This document shows, piece after piece, positions 54,795-64,000 of a DNA stretch of 64,000 nt. The notes below the pieces were generated by a model that saw nothing but the letters and a program-made list of their open reading frames with translations, was not told where the DNA came from and did not search any database. Every line of letters starts with the position of its first letter. Positions within the stretch are counted from its first letter, which is position 1. Source of the stretch: an uncultured delta proteobacterium (GTDB taxonomy: Bacteria > Desulfobacterota > Desulfovibrionia > Desulfovibrionales > Desulfovibrionaceae). The stretch spans positions 1 through 64,000 of the forward strand of contig CAILNX010000022.1 in assembly GCA_903835685.1 (NCBI GenBank). Direction: 5' to 3'. The position numbers and the translations under genes are program-made.

Positions 54795-57056
54795 ATGGGC
54801 CTTGGGAACATATGGGGTGCGCGCCACCTGACCGTGCGCTTCCGGCTGGCCGGCCTGGTGCTGGCCTGTCTGCTGCCCGTGGCCGTGGCCATGGGCGTGC
54901 TGGTGGCCACCACCTATCAGGAAAAACGGGAGCTGATCTCCCGGCACATGCTGGAGACCGCGCGCACCTTAACCCTGGTCGTGGACCGGGAGATGGACGG
55001 GGCCCTGTCCACCTTGAAGGCCCTGGCCACCTCGCCCTCCCTGGCCCAGGGCGATTTCGTCGAATTCCGCGCCCAGGCCCGGGATATCCTGGCCGACTAT
55101 CCGGACGCGGACATCATCCTGGCCGACGCCACGGGCCAGCAACTGGTCAATACCTATCTGCCCCTGGGTTCCCCCCTTCCCCGGCGCAATGTCCCGGATC
55201 GGGTCCGCCGCCTCTTCTCCACGGGCAAGCCGAGCGTCAGCGGGCTGTTCAAGGGCGCGGTCACCGGGCGGTTGCTGGTCAGCCTGGACGTCCCGGTGCG
55301 GCGCGACGGCCGGGTGGTCCAGGACCTGGCCATGACCCTGCCGGTGGACCACCTGGTGGAGGCCCTCTCCCTGCCCAAGCTCCCGCCCGAATGGGTGGCC
55401 ACCATCCTGGACGACAGCAACGCCGTGGTGGCCCGGACCCAGAACCAGGAACAGTTCGTCGGCAGGCAGGCGGAGATGCCCGTTCTGGCGCAGCACCTGA
55501 AGCTGGCCCCGGAAGGGGAGCTGGAGGCCATGGGCCTGGCCGGGGTTCCGATTTTCGCGAGCTACAGCCAGTCCGCGGCCTCGGGCTGGACCGTGGCCTT
55601 GAGCGTGCCCAAGGCCCTGATCATGCGGGACCTCTGGCAGTGGCTGTCCTGGACCCTGGGGGGCACGGTCCTCCTGGCCGTCCTGGGCGTGGGCGTGGCC
55701 CTGCTCCTGGGGAACAAGATCGCGGTCTCGATCCAGGCCCTGATCGCCCCGGCCCTGGCCCTGGGCCGGGGGGAGCCGGTGCGGGTCGGCCACCTGGGGC
55801 TCAGGGAGACCAACGAGGTGGCCGAGGCCCTGGTCAAGGCATCCAGTCTCCTCCAGCAGCGCTCGGCCGAGGCCCGGGGCAAGGAGGAGGCCGAGGCCGC
55901 CAACCAGGCCAAATCCGAATTTCTGGCCAACATGAGCCATGAAATCCGCACCCCCATGAACGGGGTGCTGGGCATGCTCCAACTCCTCCTGCTCACCCCC
56001 CTGGACGAGGAGCAGAAGGAGCACGTGGACCTGGCCTTGAAAAGCGGCCTGAATCTCCTGGGCCTGATCAACGACATCCTGGACTTCTCCAAGGTCGAGG
56101 CGGGCAAGGTGGAGCTGGCCGAGGCCCCGGTGGTCCTGTCCGAGTTGTGCCGCTCCATTCCCAGCATCTTCCGGGAGCAGGTCACCAGCAAGGGCCTGTC
56201 CCTGTCCCTGGACGTCGCGCCGGAGGTCCCGGAGGTCATCATCGCGGACGCCGGGCGTATCCGGCAGGTGCTTTTCAATCTGATCGGCAACGCCATGAAG
56301 TTCACCGAGCGCGGCGGGGTCACGCTGCACATCGCCCCGGGCGGGAGGGTCGGGGCGGATCGCATGCGGCTCTGCTTCACGGTCTCGGACACCGGCATCG
56401 GCATCCCGGCCGAGCGCATCGCCGACCTCTTCAACCCCTTCACCCAGGTCGACGGCTCCCTGACCCGCAAGCACCAGGGCACGGGCCTGGGCCTGTCCAT
56501 CGTGAAGCGGCTGGTCGAACTCATGGGCGGCACGGTGGGCATCGAGAGCCGGGTGGGGGAGGGCACCAGCGTGCGCTGCGAGATCCTGGTCGGCCTGCCC
56601 CCGGGCCAATCCCTGGACCAGGCCTCTCCTTCGGCCCAGGCCGACGCGCCCAAATTCCTCTGGACCGGGCTCAAGTTCCTCCTGGTCGAGGACGAGGCCG
56701 TGAACCAGAACATCGCCCGGACCCTGCTGAAAAAATTCGGGGCCGAGGTGGTCTGCGCGGGCAACGGGGCCGAGGCCATCGCGGCCCTGGCCAAGGAGCC
56801 TTTCGATTGCGTGCTCATGGACGTGCAGATGCCGGTGCTGGACGGGGTCGCGGCCACCCGGCGCATCCGGGCCGGAGCGGCCGGGTCGGACCGGGAGGAT
56901 GTCCCCATCGTGGCCCTGACCGCCCACGCCATGGCCGGAGACCGGGAGATATTCCTGGACGCCGGGATGGACGACTACATCGCCAAGCCCATTGTCTTCG
57001 CGGCCCTGCAGGAGACCGTGGCCCGGGCCATGGCCCGGCGGGCCAGGGGCCTGTGA
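54795..57056 (+). CDS. Hybrid Cache-HAMP sensor histidine kinase with receiver
   Basis: The 753-residue protein has a first helix at residues 16-38 ([20 protein letters not shown]). A periplasmic sensor with [17 protein letters not shown] and a second helix at about 283-303 follow. HAMP-like linker, HisKA ([20 protein letters not shown]), HATPase_c ([34 protein letters not shown]) and receiver ([26 protein letters not shown]) are intact. No PAS domain. It diverges from the 51910 gene; the 236-bp gap between them is presumably a shared promoter region, with an AT-rich stretch near 54640. Confidence 0.9.
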   Translation: MGLGNIWGARHLTVRFRLAGLVLACLLPVAVAMGVLVATTYQEKRELISRHMLETARTLTLVVDREMDGALSTLKALATSPSLAQGDFVEFRAQARDILADYPDADIILADATGQQLVNTYLPLGSPLPRRNVPDRVRRLFSTGKPSVSGLFKGAVTGRLLVSLDVPVRRDGRVVQDLAMTLPVDHLVEALSLPKLPPEWVATILDDSNAVVARTQNQEQFVGRQAEMPVLAQHLKLAPEGELEAMGLAGVPIFASYSQSAASGWTVALSVPKALIMRDLWQWLSWTLGGTVLLAVLGVGVALLLGNKIAVSIQALIAPALALGRGEPVRVGHLGLRETNEVAEALVKASSLLQQRSAEARGKEEAEAANQAKSEFLANMSHEIRTPMNGVLGMLQLLLLTPLDEEQKEHVDLALKSGLNLLGLINDILDFSKVEAGKVELAEAPVVLSELCRSIPSIFREQVTSKGLSLSLDVAPEVPEVIIADAGRIRQVLFNLIGNAMKFTERGGVTLHIAPGGRVGADRMRLCFTVSDTGIGIPAERIADLFNPFTQVDGSLTRKHQGTGLGLSIVKRLVELMGGTVGIESRVGEGTSVRCEILVGLPPGQSLDQASPSAQADAPKFLWTGLKFLLVEDEAVNQNIARTLLKKFGAEVVCAGNGAEAIAALAKEPFDCVLMDVQMPVLDGVAATRRIRAGAAGSDREDVPIVALTAHAMAGDREIFLDAGMDDYIAKPIVFAALQETVARAMARRARGL

Positions 57057-57078
57057 GGGGCTGGCCAGGGGCTGTGCC

Positions 57079-60000
57079 GTGGGAAGAATCACTCTCGTAA
57101 AAATGTGCGCCGTGGCCGTGTGCCTGACCGGCCTGCTCGTCCTGGTCGGATGGACCTTCGACCTGGGCGTCTTGAAGAGCATCCTGCCCCAGTGGGTGAC
57201 CATGAAGCTGCTGACGGCCCTGGCCTTCATCCTCAGCGGGATGAGTCTTTGGGTCATCGCCAAGCGCGCCCAGGGCGAGACCCTGCTCTCCCAGGTCCTT
57301 CTCCCGATCCTCTCGGTGACCATCGTCCTGATCATGGCCACTCTCCTGTTCAGCGCCCTGATGAGCGCGCCCTTGGGGATCGAGGACCTGGGGGTCAAGG
57401 AGCGGCACTTCACCAAGTCGGTCAAATCGGGCCTGCCCTCCCTGGGCACCATGATCGCCTTCATTCTCTTCGCCTGGGCCGGGATGGCCACGGCCTTCTC
57501 CACCCGGAAGGTGGAAAAGCGGGTGAAGACCCTGGGCTGGATGGTGGGCGGCCTGGGTGGGGTCGGGGTCCTGGGCTACCTCCTGAACGCGGACCTGCTC
57601 TATTATTACCTTCCGGGCGTAAGCGGGGCCATGGCCGTGCACACCGCCGCGCTCTTCGTCCTCTTGGGGGCCGGGCTGATCCTGGCCGCCCGTCCCCTGG
57701 GCCTTGGGGCCGCTGCGTCCGTCTCCAGGGTGGAGGTCAAGATCGGATACGGGCTCTCCCTGTCCCTGGTGGCCCTGCTGGTCATCGGCACGGTCTCCCT
57801 GCTCAACAACTCCAAGGTGGTGGTGGCCACCGGGGTGCTCGAGTCCAGTCTGTACGGACGGTACGCCTTAAGTCGCCTGGACTATCAGCTTAAAGACGCC
57901 GAGGCCAATCAGCGGGGATTTCTGGTCACCGGCGACGACAGCTTCCTGACCTCCTACCGCGACCTGCTCCCGGCCATTTTTTCGACCAGCCGGGAACTCC
58001 AGGCCTGGGCCGCGGACGACCCCAATATCTCGAAAAAGGCCGAGGCCCTGGCCGCCCTGGTCGCGCAACGCATCGACCGCCTCGATGCAGGGATCGGCCT
58101 GCGCCAGACCCAGGGGCTGGAGGTGGCCTCCAGGTATCTGCAAACCGGCCAGGGGAGGCTGATCGTCGAGGCCATCCGGCAGGCCAAGGAGGCCCTGGAC
58201 CAGGAAGAACGGCTCCGGTCCGAACAGCACGAGCAGGTGACGGCCGAGGCGGTGCGCACCTCCAACGCCGTGCTGTTTTTGGGGGTGTCCCTGGCCTTCA
58301 TCCTGGTCACCCTGGCCGGGTACTGGGACATCGGCGAGCGCCACAGGTCCGAACGCCAGGCCAGGGAGGGCGAGGAGAAGTTCCGCACCATCGCCGACTA
58401 CACCTATGACTGGGAGTACTGGCGGGCGCCGGACGGAGGCATGCTCTGGGTCTCCCCGGCTTGCGAGCGGCTCACCGGCTACAGCGCCAGGGAGTTTCAG
58501 GACGACCCGGGGCTTTTCCAGAAGATCGTGCTTCCCGAGGACGCCCCCCTTTTGCACGACCACCTGGAGAGCGTGGAGAACGCCCCGTCGAAATCCGGCG
58601 ACATGGAGCTGCGGATCGTGAAAAGGTCCGGGGAGATCGTCTGGGTCCAGCACGACTGCGTGAGCATCTCCGCCCCTGACGGAACGAACCTCGGCCAGCG
58701 GGCCTGCAACCGGGACATCACCGCGCGCAAGCTCTCGGAAATGGCCCTGGCGGCCAGCGAGGAAAAATTCTCCAAGGCCTTTTTCAACGTCCCGGTGCTG
58801 TTCACCTTGAGCCGGTTGGATGACGGCCGGTATCTGGAGGTCAACGACCATTTCGTGCAGGTCTCGGGATTCAGCCGGGAAGAGGTCCTGGGCCGGACCT
58901 CCATCGAGCTGGGCTGGCTCTTGCCCGAGGAGCGGGACCGGCTGCTCAAGCGGTTGCGGGAGCAGGGCCATGTCGTGGGCATGGAGCTTCGGGTCTGGGC
59001 CAAGGACGGCCGGCCCGTGGACTGCCTGTACCACGGGGAGATCATCGAGACCCGGGAGGGACGGCAACTGCTGTCCCTGGCCCTGGACATCTCGGAGCGC
59101 AAGAGGATGGAGGAGTCCCTGAAGGCCGCCAAGGAGGCGGCCGAGGCCGCCAGCCGGGCCAAGTCGGAGTTCCTGGCCAACATGAGCCACGAAATCCGCA
59201 CGCCCTTAAACGGCATCCTGGGCATGCTGCAAATCATCAAGCAGAGCGCCCTGGCCCCGGACCTGGCCGAGTACCTGTCCCTGGCCGCGCAGTCGGGCCA
59301 GCGCCTGACCCGGCTGCTCTCGGACATCCTGGATTTGTCCAGCATCGAGGCCGAAAAGGTGGCCATCGTGGAGCGAGTGTTCTCCCCGGCCGCAGTCCTG
59401 AAAAGCGTGCAGGATATCTTTCTGGCCCTCGGCCGGGAGAAGGGCCTGCCCCTGCGCGCCGCGCTCGACCCGGCCACCCCGCGATACCTGGTGGGCGACG
59501 AGCTGCGCCTCACCCAGATCCTGACCAACCTGGTCGGGAACGCCTTCAAGTACACGGTCCAGGGGGAGGTGTCCGTGGACCTGGCCGTTCAGCCCGGCCC
59601 GAGGGCTCCCGGCTGCCGCCTGCTCCTGACCGTGCGCGACACGGGCATCGGCATCCCGGCGGACAAGATCGAGGCCATTTTCGAGTCCTTCACCCAGGCG
59701 GACAGCTCCAAGACCAGAAGCCACCAGGGCGCCGGGCTGGGGCTCTCCATTGTGAAACGCCTGGTGGAGCTCATGGGCGGCGGCATCACGGTGGACAGCA
59801 TGGTGGGTCGGGGCACGACCTTCTTCTGCACGGTCGGGTGCCGCCTGCCCGAGGCCGGGGAACTGGCCCCTTCCCCGGCCAAGGACCCGGCCAAGGACCC
59901 GGCCTCGGTCTCCGGCCTGACCATCCTTTTGGCCGAGGACGACGCCATGAACCAGATGTCCACCAAGCGGCTGCTGGAGTACGGAGGTCACGCCATCCTG

Positions 60001-60291
60001 GCCGTGTCCGACGGGCAGGAGGCCCTGGAGGCCCTGGCCCGCCGCGACTTCGACCTGATCCTCATGGACATCCAGATGCCGAACATGGACGGCCTGGAGG
60101 CCACCAGGCGGATCAGGGCCTCGGGCGGGCGCCACGTGCCCATCGTGGCCATGACCGCCTACGCCATGGTCGGGGACCGGGAGCGCTTTCTGGAGGCCGG
60201 GATGGACGACTACATCGCCAAGCCCGTGGACCTCGACGAGTTGAACCAGGTCCTGGCCCGGGTCATGGCCAGCCGGGCCAAGGGCTTGTAA
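57079..60291 (+). CDS. Large hybrid sensor kinase: membrane sensor, CHASE3, PAS, receiver
   Basis: The 1070-residue protein has six or seven N-terminal helices (residues 5-220), like an integral membrane sensor. A CHASE3-type region flanked by helices follows (residues 240-430, with LKDAEANQRGFLVTGD). Then come two PAS domains, HisKA ([20 protein letters not shown]), HATPase_c ([34 protein letters not shown]) and receiver (ILLAEDDAMNQMS, ILMDIQMPNMDG). The GTG start has AGGGG 8 bp upstream and lies 23 bp after the previous kinase. The earlier in-frame ATG would overlap that gene. Confidence 0.88.
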   Translation: MGRITLVKMCAVAVCLTGLLVLVGWTFDLGVLKSILPQWVTMKLLTALAFILSGMSLWVIAKRAQGETLLSQVLLPILSVTIVLIMATLLFSALMSAPLGIEDLGVKERHFTKSVKSGLPSLGTMIAFILFAWAGMATAFSTRKVEKRVKTLGWMVGGLGGVGVLGYLLNADLLYYYLPGVSGAMAVHTAALFVLLGAGLILAARPLGLGAAASVSRVEVKIGYGLSLSLVALLVIGTVSLLNNSKVVVATGVLESSLYGRYALSRLDYQLKDAEANQRGFLVTGDDSFLTSYRDLLPAIFSTSRELQAWAADDPNISKKAEALAALVAQRIDRLDAGIGLRQTQGLEVASRYLQTGQGRLIVEAIRQAKEALDQEERLRSEQHEQVTAEAVRTSNAVLFLGVSLAFILVTLAGYWDIGERHRSERQAREGEEKFRTIADYTYDWEYWRAPDGGMLWVSPACERLTGYSAREFQDDPGLFQKIVLPEDAPLLHDHLESVENAPSKSGDMELRIVKRSGEIVWVQHDCVSISAPDGTNLGQRACNRDITARKLSEMALAASEEKFSKAFFNVPVLFTLSRLDDGRYLEVNDHFVQVSGFSREEVLGRTSIELGWLLPEERDRLLKRLREQGHVVGMELRVWAKDGRPVDCLYHGEIIETREGRQLLSLALDISERKRMEESLKAAKEAAEAASRAKSEFLANMSHEIRTPLNGILGMLQIIKQSALAPDLAEYLSLAAQSGQRLTRLLSDILDLSSIEAEKVAIVERVFSPAAVLKSVQDIFLALGREKGLPLRAALDPATPRYLVGDELRLTQILTNLVGNAFKYTVQGEVSVDLAVQPGPRAPGCRLLLTVRDTGIGIPADKIEAIFESFTQADSSKTRSHQGAGLGLSIVKRLVELMGGGITVDSMVGRGTTFFCTVGCRLPEAGELAPSPAKDPAKDPASVSGLTILLAEDDAMNQMSTKRLLEYGGHAILAVSDGQEALEALARRDFDLILMDIQMPNMDGLEATRRIRASGGRHVPIVAMTAYAMVGDRERFLEAGMDDYIAKPVDLDELNQVLARVMASRAKGL

Positions 60292-60312
60292 TCGGAAAAA
60301 GGAGGGGGACAC

Positions 60313-61773
60313 GTGCGTCCATTGATTTATTTCTTGCTCTCCGGACTGGTGGTCGGCATTTATGGCGGGCGGGTTTGCCCGGTCATCCAGGCCGCGTCCG
60401 TGGTCCAGTGGGGATCGTTCCTGCTCCTGTGCTTCCTGGCCACCTGGGGCGCGCGCGCCCTGCTGCTGCCCCGGCTCGTGACCGGGGCTTCCGGGGACGT
60501 GCAGCCCCGGCGGGAGTTCAGCCTGGACTTCGGCCTGTACGTCCTGGCCGCCACGGCCACGGCCGCCTATGCCGTGCTCGGCCTGGGCTCGCCCGTGCCC
60601 AACGGGATCAAGGTCCTGGTCGGGGTCCTGGCCGTGGGCTTCTTCTTCTCCATCGAACTGGCCCTGAAACGCGAGCGCCAGGTGGTCATGGAGGCCCGGG
60701 AGAGCGGCCTGGACTGGCTGGTGGCCGGGCGCTATTTCCCGGTCACGCGCAAATTCGCCTTTGTGGCCGGGGCCTGCGTGCTCTTCACCGCCCTGGTCAT
60801 CGCCGGGGTGGTGGTCAAGCTGATCCACGAACATTTTCCCGAGGCTCAGGGGCCGGAGTTCTGGGCCAGGGCCATGTACTGGGTGGCCCTGGACATCGGG
60901 TTCGTGGTCCTGTGCCTGACCGCGCTGACCATGCTGGTCATCTCCTCCTTCGCCCAGAACCTGAGGCTGTTCTTCAGCTTCCAGACCGAGTCCCTGGAGG
61001 CCGTGGCCAACGGTGATCTCAAGGTGCGGGTGCCGGTGGTCAGCAACGACGAATTCGGCTTCATCGCGGGCCGCACCAATCTCATGATCCAGTCCCTGGA
61101 GCAGCGGACCTTGGATCTGGAGCGCACCCAGGACGCCACCATCGTGACCCTGGCTTCCCTGGCCGAGACCCGGGACAACGAAACCGGAGCGCACATCCTG
61201 CGCACCCAGCGCTATGTCCGGGTTCTGGCCGCGCATTTGAGCGCAAAGCCCGAGCACGCCGCGCTGCTCACCCCCGAGACCATCGAGCTGCTGTACAAAT
61301 CCGCCCCGCTGCACGACGTGGGCAAGGTCGGAGTGCCGGACGCCATCCTGCTCAAGCCCGGCCGCCACACCCCTGAGGAGTTCGAGATCATGAAGATGCA
61401 CGCGGTCTATGGCCGGGACTCGCTCAAGTCCGCGGAAAGCATGCTCGGGAGCAACTCCTTCCTGCGCCTGGCCCAGGAGATCGCCTACACCCACCACGAG
61501 AAATGGGACGGCAGCGGGTATCCCCAAGGGCTTTCGGGCCGGGACATCCCGTTGTCCGGGCGGCTCATGGCCCTGGCCGACGTGTACGACGCGCTCATCA
61601 GCAAGCGGGTGTACAAGCCCGCCTTTCCGCACGAAAAAGCCAAGGGGATCATCCTCGAAGGCCGGGGGACCCACTTCGACCCGGAGATCCTGGACACCTT
61701 TCTGGCCGTGGAGGACGAATTCCTGCACATCGCCTGGGAGTACGGGGACGCCGCCCAGCCCGAGGCGGAATAG
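60313..61773 (+). CDS. Membrane HD-GYP phosphodiesterase
   Basis: The 486-residue protein has about five hydrophobic segments in residues 1-210. A HAMP-like linker (NLRLFFSFQTESLEAVANGDLKVRV) and an HD-GYP domain follow: ETGAHILRTQRYVRVLAAHL, LHDVGKVGVPDAILLKPG, HAVYGRDSL and HHEKWDGSGYP. The metal and GYP residues are complete, so c-di-GMP hydrolysis is likely. It begins with GTG behind GGAGGGGG, 22 bp after a hybrid kinase. It is the only catalytic output protein in this signalling block. Confidence 0.92.
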   Translation: MRPLIYFLLSGLVVGIYGGRVCPVIQAASVVQWGSFLLLCFLATWGARALLLPRLVTGASGDVQPRREFSLDFGLYVLAATATAAYAVLGLGSPVPNGIKVLVGVLAVGFFFSIELALKRERQVVMEARESGLDWLVAGRYFPVTRKFAFVAGACVLFTALVIAGVVVKLIHEHFPEAQGPEFWARAMYWVALDIGFVVLCLTALTMLVISSFAQNLRLFFSFQTESLEAVANGDLKVRVPVVSNDEFGFIAGRTNLMIQSLEQRTLDLERTQDATIVTLASLAETRDNETGAHILRTQRYVRVLAAHLSAKPEHAALLTPETIELLYKSAPLHDVGKVGVPDAILLKPGRHTPEEFEIMKMHAVYGRDSLKSAESMLGSNSFLRLAQEIAYTHHEKWDGSGYPQGLSGRDIPLSGRLMALADVYDALISKRVYKPAFPHEKAKGIILEGRGTHFDPEILDTFLAVEDEFLHIAWEYGDAAQPEAE

Positions 61774-61957
61774 CCAGGGGAGCCGTCCCGGGTCTGACCC
61801 GGGCCCTGGGCTGCCCGGGGAGGTTGGCGCAGGGATTTTATCAGGTCCATGTATCGTTTTACTCATTGACTAATTTCGGCCGACAGGCAAAATCCGGGTA
61901 GCGTCCGCCCCTCCAACAGGGCGGACGCGGAGGACTCTAGCCAACAGGCGGCCCGAC

Positions 61958-64000
61958 ATGCAGAGTTTGAACTCCTTCATAGCCCGGCGCTCCATCCGGT
62001 TCCTGGTGGGCGTGATCGCCGTGAGCATCGCGGCCCCGCTTCTGGCCATGCTGCTCTTCATGGGACAGGAGCGGTTTCAGGCCAAGAAGGGCGAGATCTC
62101 GAACCAGACCATGGAGTTGGCCCGCCTGTTCAGCCTGAAGCAGGCGGATGTGGTCCTGCACGCCCGGACCTTGCTGGAGACCCTGGCCAGCCACCCGGGT
62201 CTGGTCGCCTCCGACCCGGCCCTGCTTCGCGCCCAGTTTCAGGGCCTCATGGCCGCGAACCCCCAATACGCCGTCCTGAATCTGGTGGGGCTGGACGGGA
62301 ACCTCCTGGCCTCCTCCTCGCCCGGGGACACCGCGTTCAACTTCAACGACCGGGAGCATTTCCGGGTCGCCTGGCTGGAAAACCGGTTCTGCATCGGCCA
62401 GCCCGTCATGGGCCGGGCCGCAGGGCAGATGGTGCTCCCCTTCGGCGCACCGGTCAGGGGCCTGGACGGCCAGGTGGCCGGGGTGTTCCTGCTGGGTCTG
62501 CGCCTGGAGGAATACGACACGTTTTTCGCCAGCCTGAACCTGCCCGAGGGCGGCCGCTTCCTGCTCATCAACGAGCAGGGCACCCGGCTGTTGCGCTACC
62601 CCCGGCGGGAGATATCCCCGCCGGGTCAGAAGATTGGGGCCGTGAGCTGGGAGTTCATCGGCAAGACCCCGCAGGACGCCGGGACTTTCGAGATGCCGGA
62701 CCAGACCGGCCAGCCCATGACCTACTCCTACATCCGGTTCTGGCCCGTGGGCCAAGACAGCGGCTCCATGGGCATCATCGTCGGGATTCCCACCCCGGAC
62801 TGGATCAGCCAGTTCTGGCCGGTCTACGGCCGCATCCTGCTCCTGATCCTGGTGGTGACCGCCCTGGCCCTGGGGGGCGGCGGATTTTTGTCCCACCGGG
62901 TGGTGGTCGCGGGCCTGGTGGCCCTGGAGCGCCGGGCGGCCCGGATCGCCGAGGGCGAGGTCGTTTCTGGGGCCGAGGGCCTGACCGGGTGCCGCGAGGT
63001 CCTGGCCCTGGGCCAGGCCTTTGCGGCCATGTCCGAGGCCCTGGCCCGGGACATCGCCGAACGCAAGCAGGTGGAGGCGGCCCTGCGCGAGAACGAGGGG
63101 AAGTACCGCACCCTGTTCGAGGCCATCCTGGACCCGGTCCTGGTGGCCGACGCCCAGACCGGGATTCTGGTGGAGTGCAACCGGTCGGCCCAGGAGTATT
63201 TCGGCCTGGCCCGGGAGGAATTCATCGGGCGGCATCAAAGCGCCCTGCACCCCCAGGGGATGGTTACGGAAGAGGGGATGACCCCGGATTTCAGACTGCA
63301 AACCGGCCAGCCGGGTTTGATCGAGGACGTGCCCATGCTGGCCGCCGGGGGAAAGACCCGGCTGGTCTCCATCCGGTGCAATATCTTCACTATCTCCGGC
63401 CGCAAGCTCCTGTTGGGCATTTTCCGGGACACCACCGAGCGCAGGGAGGCCCAGGAGGCCCTGGAGGCGGAAATTTCCCGCCGCCGGGTCCTCATGGACC
63501 TGAGCCTGGACGGCATCGCGGTCATCGGTCCCGAGTACAGGGTCCTGGAAGCCAACCGCCGCTTCGCCGAAATGCTGGGCTACACCCCTGAAGAGGTGCT
63601 GGGCCTGCATATCTGGGATTTCGACGACCTGATGAGCGAGGCGGAGATCCGGGCCAGGTTCCCGGATCTGGCCAAGGTCAAGGCGGTTTTCCAGACCCGG
63701 CACCGCCGCAAGGGCGGAACGGTCTATGACCTGGAGGTGAGCTCCAGCGGGGCGGTGGTGGGCGGCCAGGCCATGGTCTTCACCGTCAGCCGGGACATCA
63801 CCGAACGCATGCAGGCCCAGGAGGCCCTGGAAAAGGAGATATCCCGCCGTCGGCTGCTCATGGATCACAGCGTCGACGGAATCGTGGTCTACGACATGGA
63901 CTTCACGGTCGTGGAGGCCAACCGCCGCTTTGCTGAAATGCTGGGATACACCCCCAAGGAGGTGATCGGCCTCCATCCCTGGGATTGGAACGCGGAGAAG
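61958..64000 (+). CDS. dCache-PAS sensor protein, probably a histidine kinase (cut by window edge)
   Basis: Six hundred and eighty-one codons are present with no stop. Membrane helices are at residues 14-34 and about 290-310. The periplasmic double-Cache sensor (ETLASHPGLVASDPALLRAQF, LMAANPQYAVLNLVGLDG) is a close paralogue of the sensor at 49326. Then come HAMP-like sequence and at least three PAS domains; the last two are near duplicates (RRFAEMLGYTPEEVLGLHIWDF and RRFAEMLGYTPKEVIGLHPWDW). The catalytic half lies beyond the edge, so kinase identity is inferred from the paralogue. The ATG at 61958 lacks a strong ribosome site. Confidence 0.85.
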   Translation, partial: MQSLNSFIARRSIRFLVGVIAVSIAAPLLAMLLFMGQERFQAKKGEISNQTMELARLFSLKQADVVLHARTLLETLASHPGLVASDPALLRAQFQGLMAANPQYAVLNLVGLDGNLLASSSPGDTAFNFNDREHFRVAWLENRFCIGQPVMGRAAGQMVLPFGAPVRGLDGQVAGVFLLGLRLEEYDTFFASLNLPEGGRFLLINEQGTRLLRYPRREISPPGQKIGAVSWEFIGKTPQDAGTFEMPDQTGQPMTYSYIRFWPVGQDSGSMGIIVGIPTPDWISQFWPVYGRILLLILVVTALALGGGGFLSHRVVVAGLVALERRAARIAEGEVVSGAEGLTGCREVLALGQAFAAMSEALARDIAERKQVEAALRENEGKYRTLFEAILDPVLVADAQTGILVECNRSAQEYFGLAREEFIGRHQSALHPQGMVTEEGMTPDFRLQTGQPGLIEDVPMLAAGGKTRLVSIRCNIFTISGRKLLLGIFRDTTERREAQEALEAEISRRRVLMDLSLDGIAVIGPEYRVLEANRRFAEMLGYTPEEVLGLHIWDFDDLMSEAEIRARFPDLAKVKAVFQTRHRRKGGTVYDLEVSSSGAVVGGQAMVFTVSRDITERMQAQEALEKEISRRRLLMDHSVDGIVVYDMDFTVVEANRRFAEMLGYTPKEVIGLHPWDWNAEK

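Noticed and set aside
59206-61866. An 886-codon minus-strand open frame opposite the hybrid kinase and HD-GYP genes
   Set aside because: It is antisense to two well-supported genes and its composition is that of a shadow frame. Many similar long open frames occur opposite the kinases.

Overview
The window is GC-rich chromosomal DNA, almost certainly from a sulfate-reducing deltaproteobacterium of the Desulfovibrionales type. The reasons are two genes interrupted by in-frame TGA codons that look like selenocysteine sites, sulfur-carrier genes (TusA-, DsrE- and OsmC-like), a cobyrinate a,c-diamide synthase, and a long run of large multi-sensor histidine kinases. No species can be named from the sequence alone.

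Layout. Bases 1-1.6 kb hold mltG and ruvX between inverted copies of a REP-like repeat. Bases 1.8-6.3 kb form an accessory island. Two genes there share an N-terminus (MDYWL...TLGEWLYP) and a 144-bp upstream repeat but have unrelated C-terminal domains. Each is followed by small exported proteins that may be immunity factors. A third possible member, an M23 peptidase with a damaged 5' end followed by an exported FGE-like protein, lies at 16.5-18.3 kb. Bases 6.3-8.9 kb (minus strand) are an operon of TusA-like, DsrE-like, TusA-OsmC and core-MetE-like genes. The MetE-like gene has one in-frame TGA followed at the expected distance by a SECIS-like hairpin. Bases 9-16.3 kb hold an APH-family kinase, an APS-kinase-like P-loop protein, an S24 repressor, a periplasmic binding protein, a rhomboid protease, CstA and a small exported protein.

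Bases 18.4-27.5 kb are mostly minus-strand housekeeping genes: dapA, a second TGA-containing gene (UshA-like), an HU-type protein, an FlhG/MinD-like ATPase, a degenerate GGDEF protein, prfB with its programmed frameshift, the BrnT/BrnA toxin-antitoxin pair, lnt, a CorC-like CBS protein and a DUF4239-like membrane protein. Bases 27.7-33.5 kb hold three small proteins, UGPase, a SemiSWEET, cbiA and an M19 dipeptidase. At 33.6-35.3 kb an AT-rich caspase-WD40 gene stands out as recently acquired.

From 37.9 kb to the end is a signalling region: an MCP, tRNA-Arg(TCG), a glycosyltransferase-methyltransferase fusion, eight membrane-anchored sensor proteins (seven complete histidine kinases and a last gene cut by the window edge) and an HD-GYP protein. 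No DNA-binding response regulator is present among them, so the outputs are either internal receivers, c-di-GMP turnover by the HD-GYP protein, or partners outside the window.
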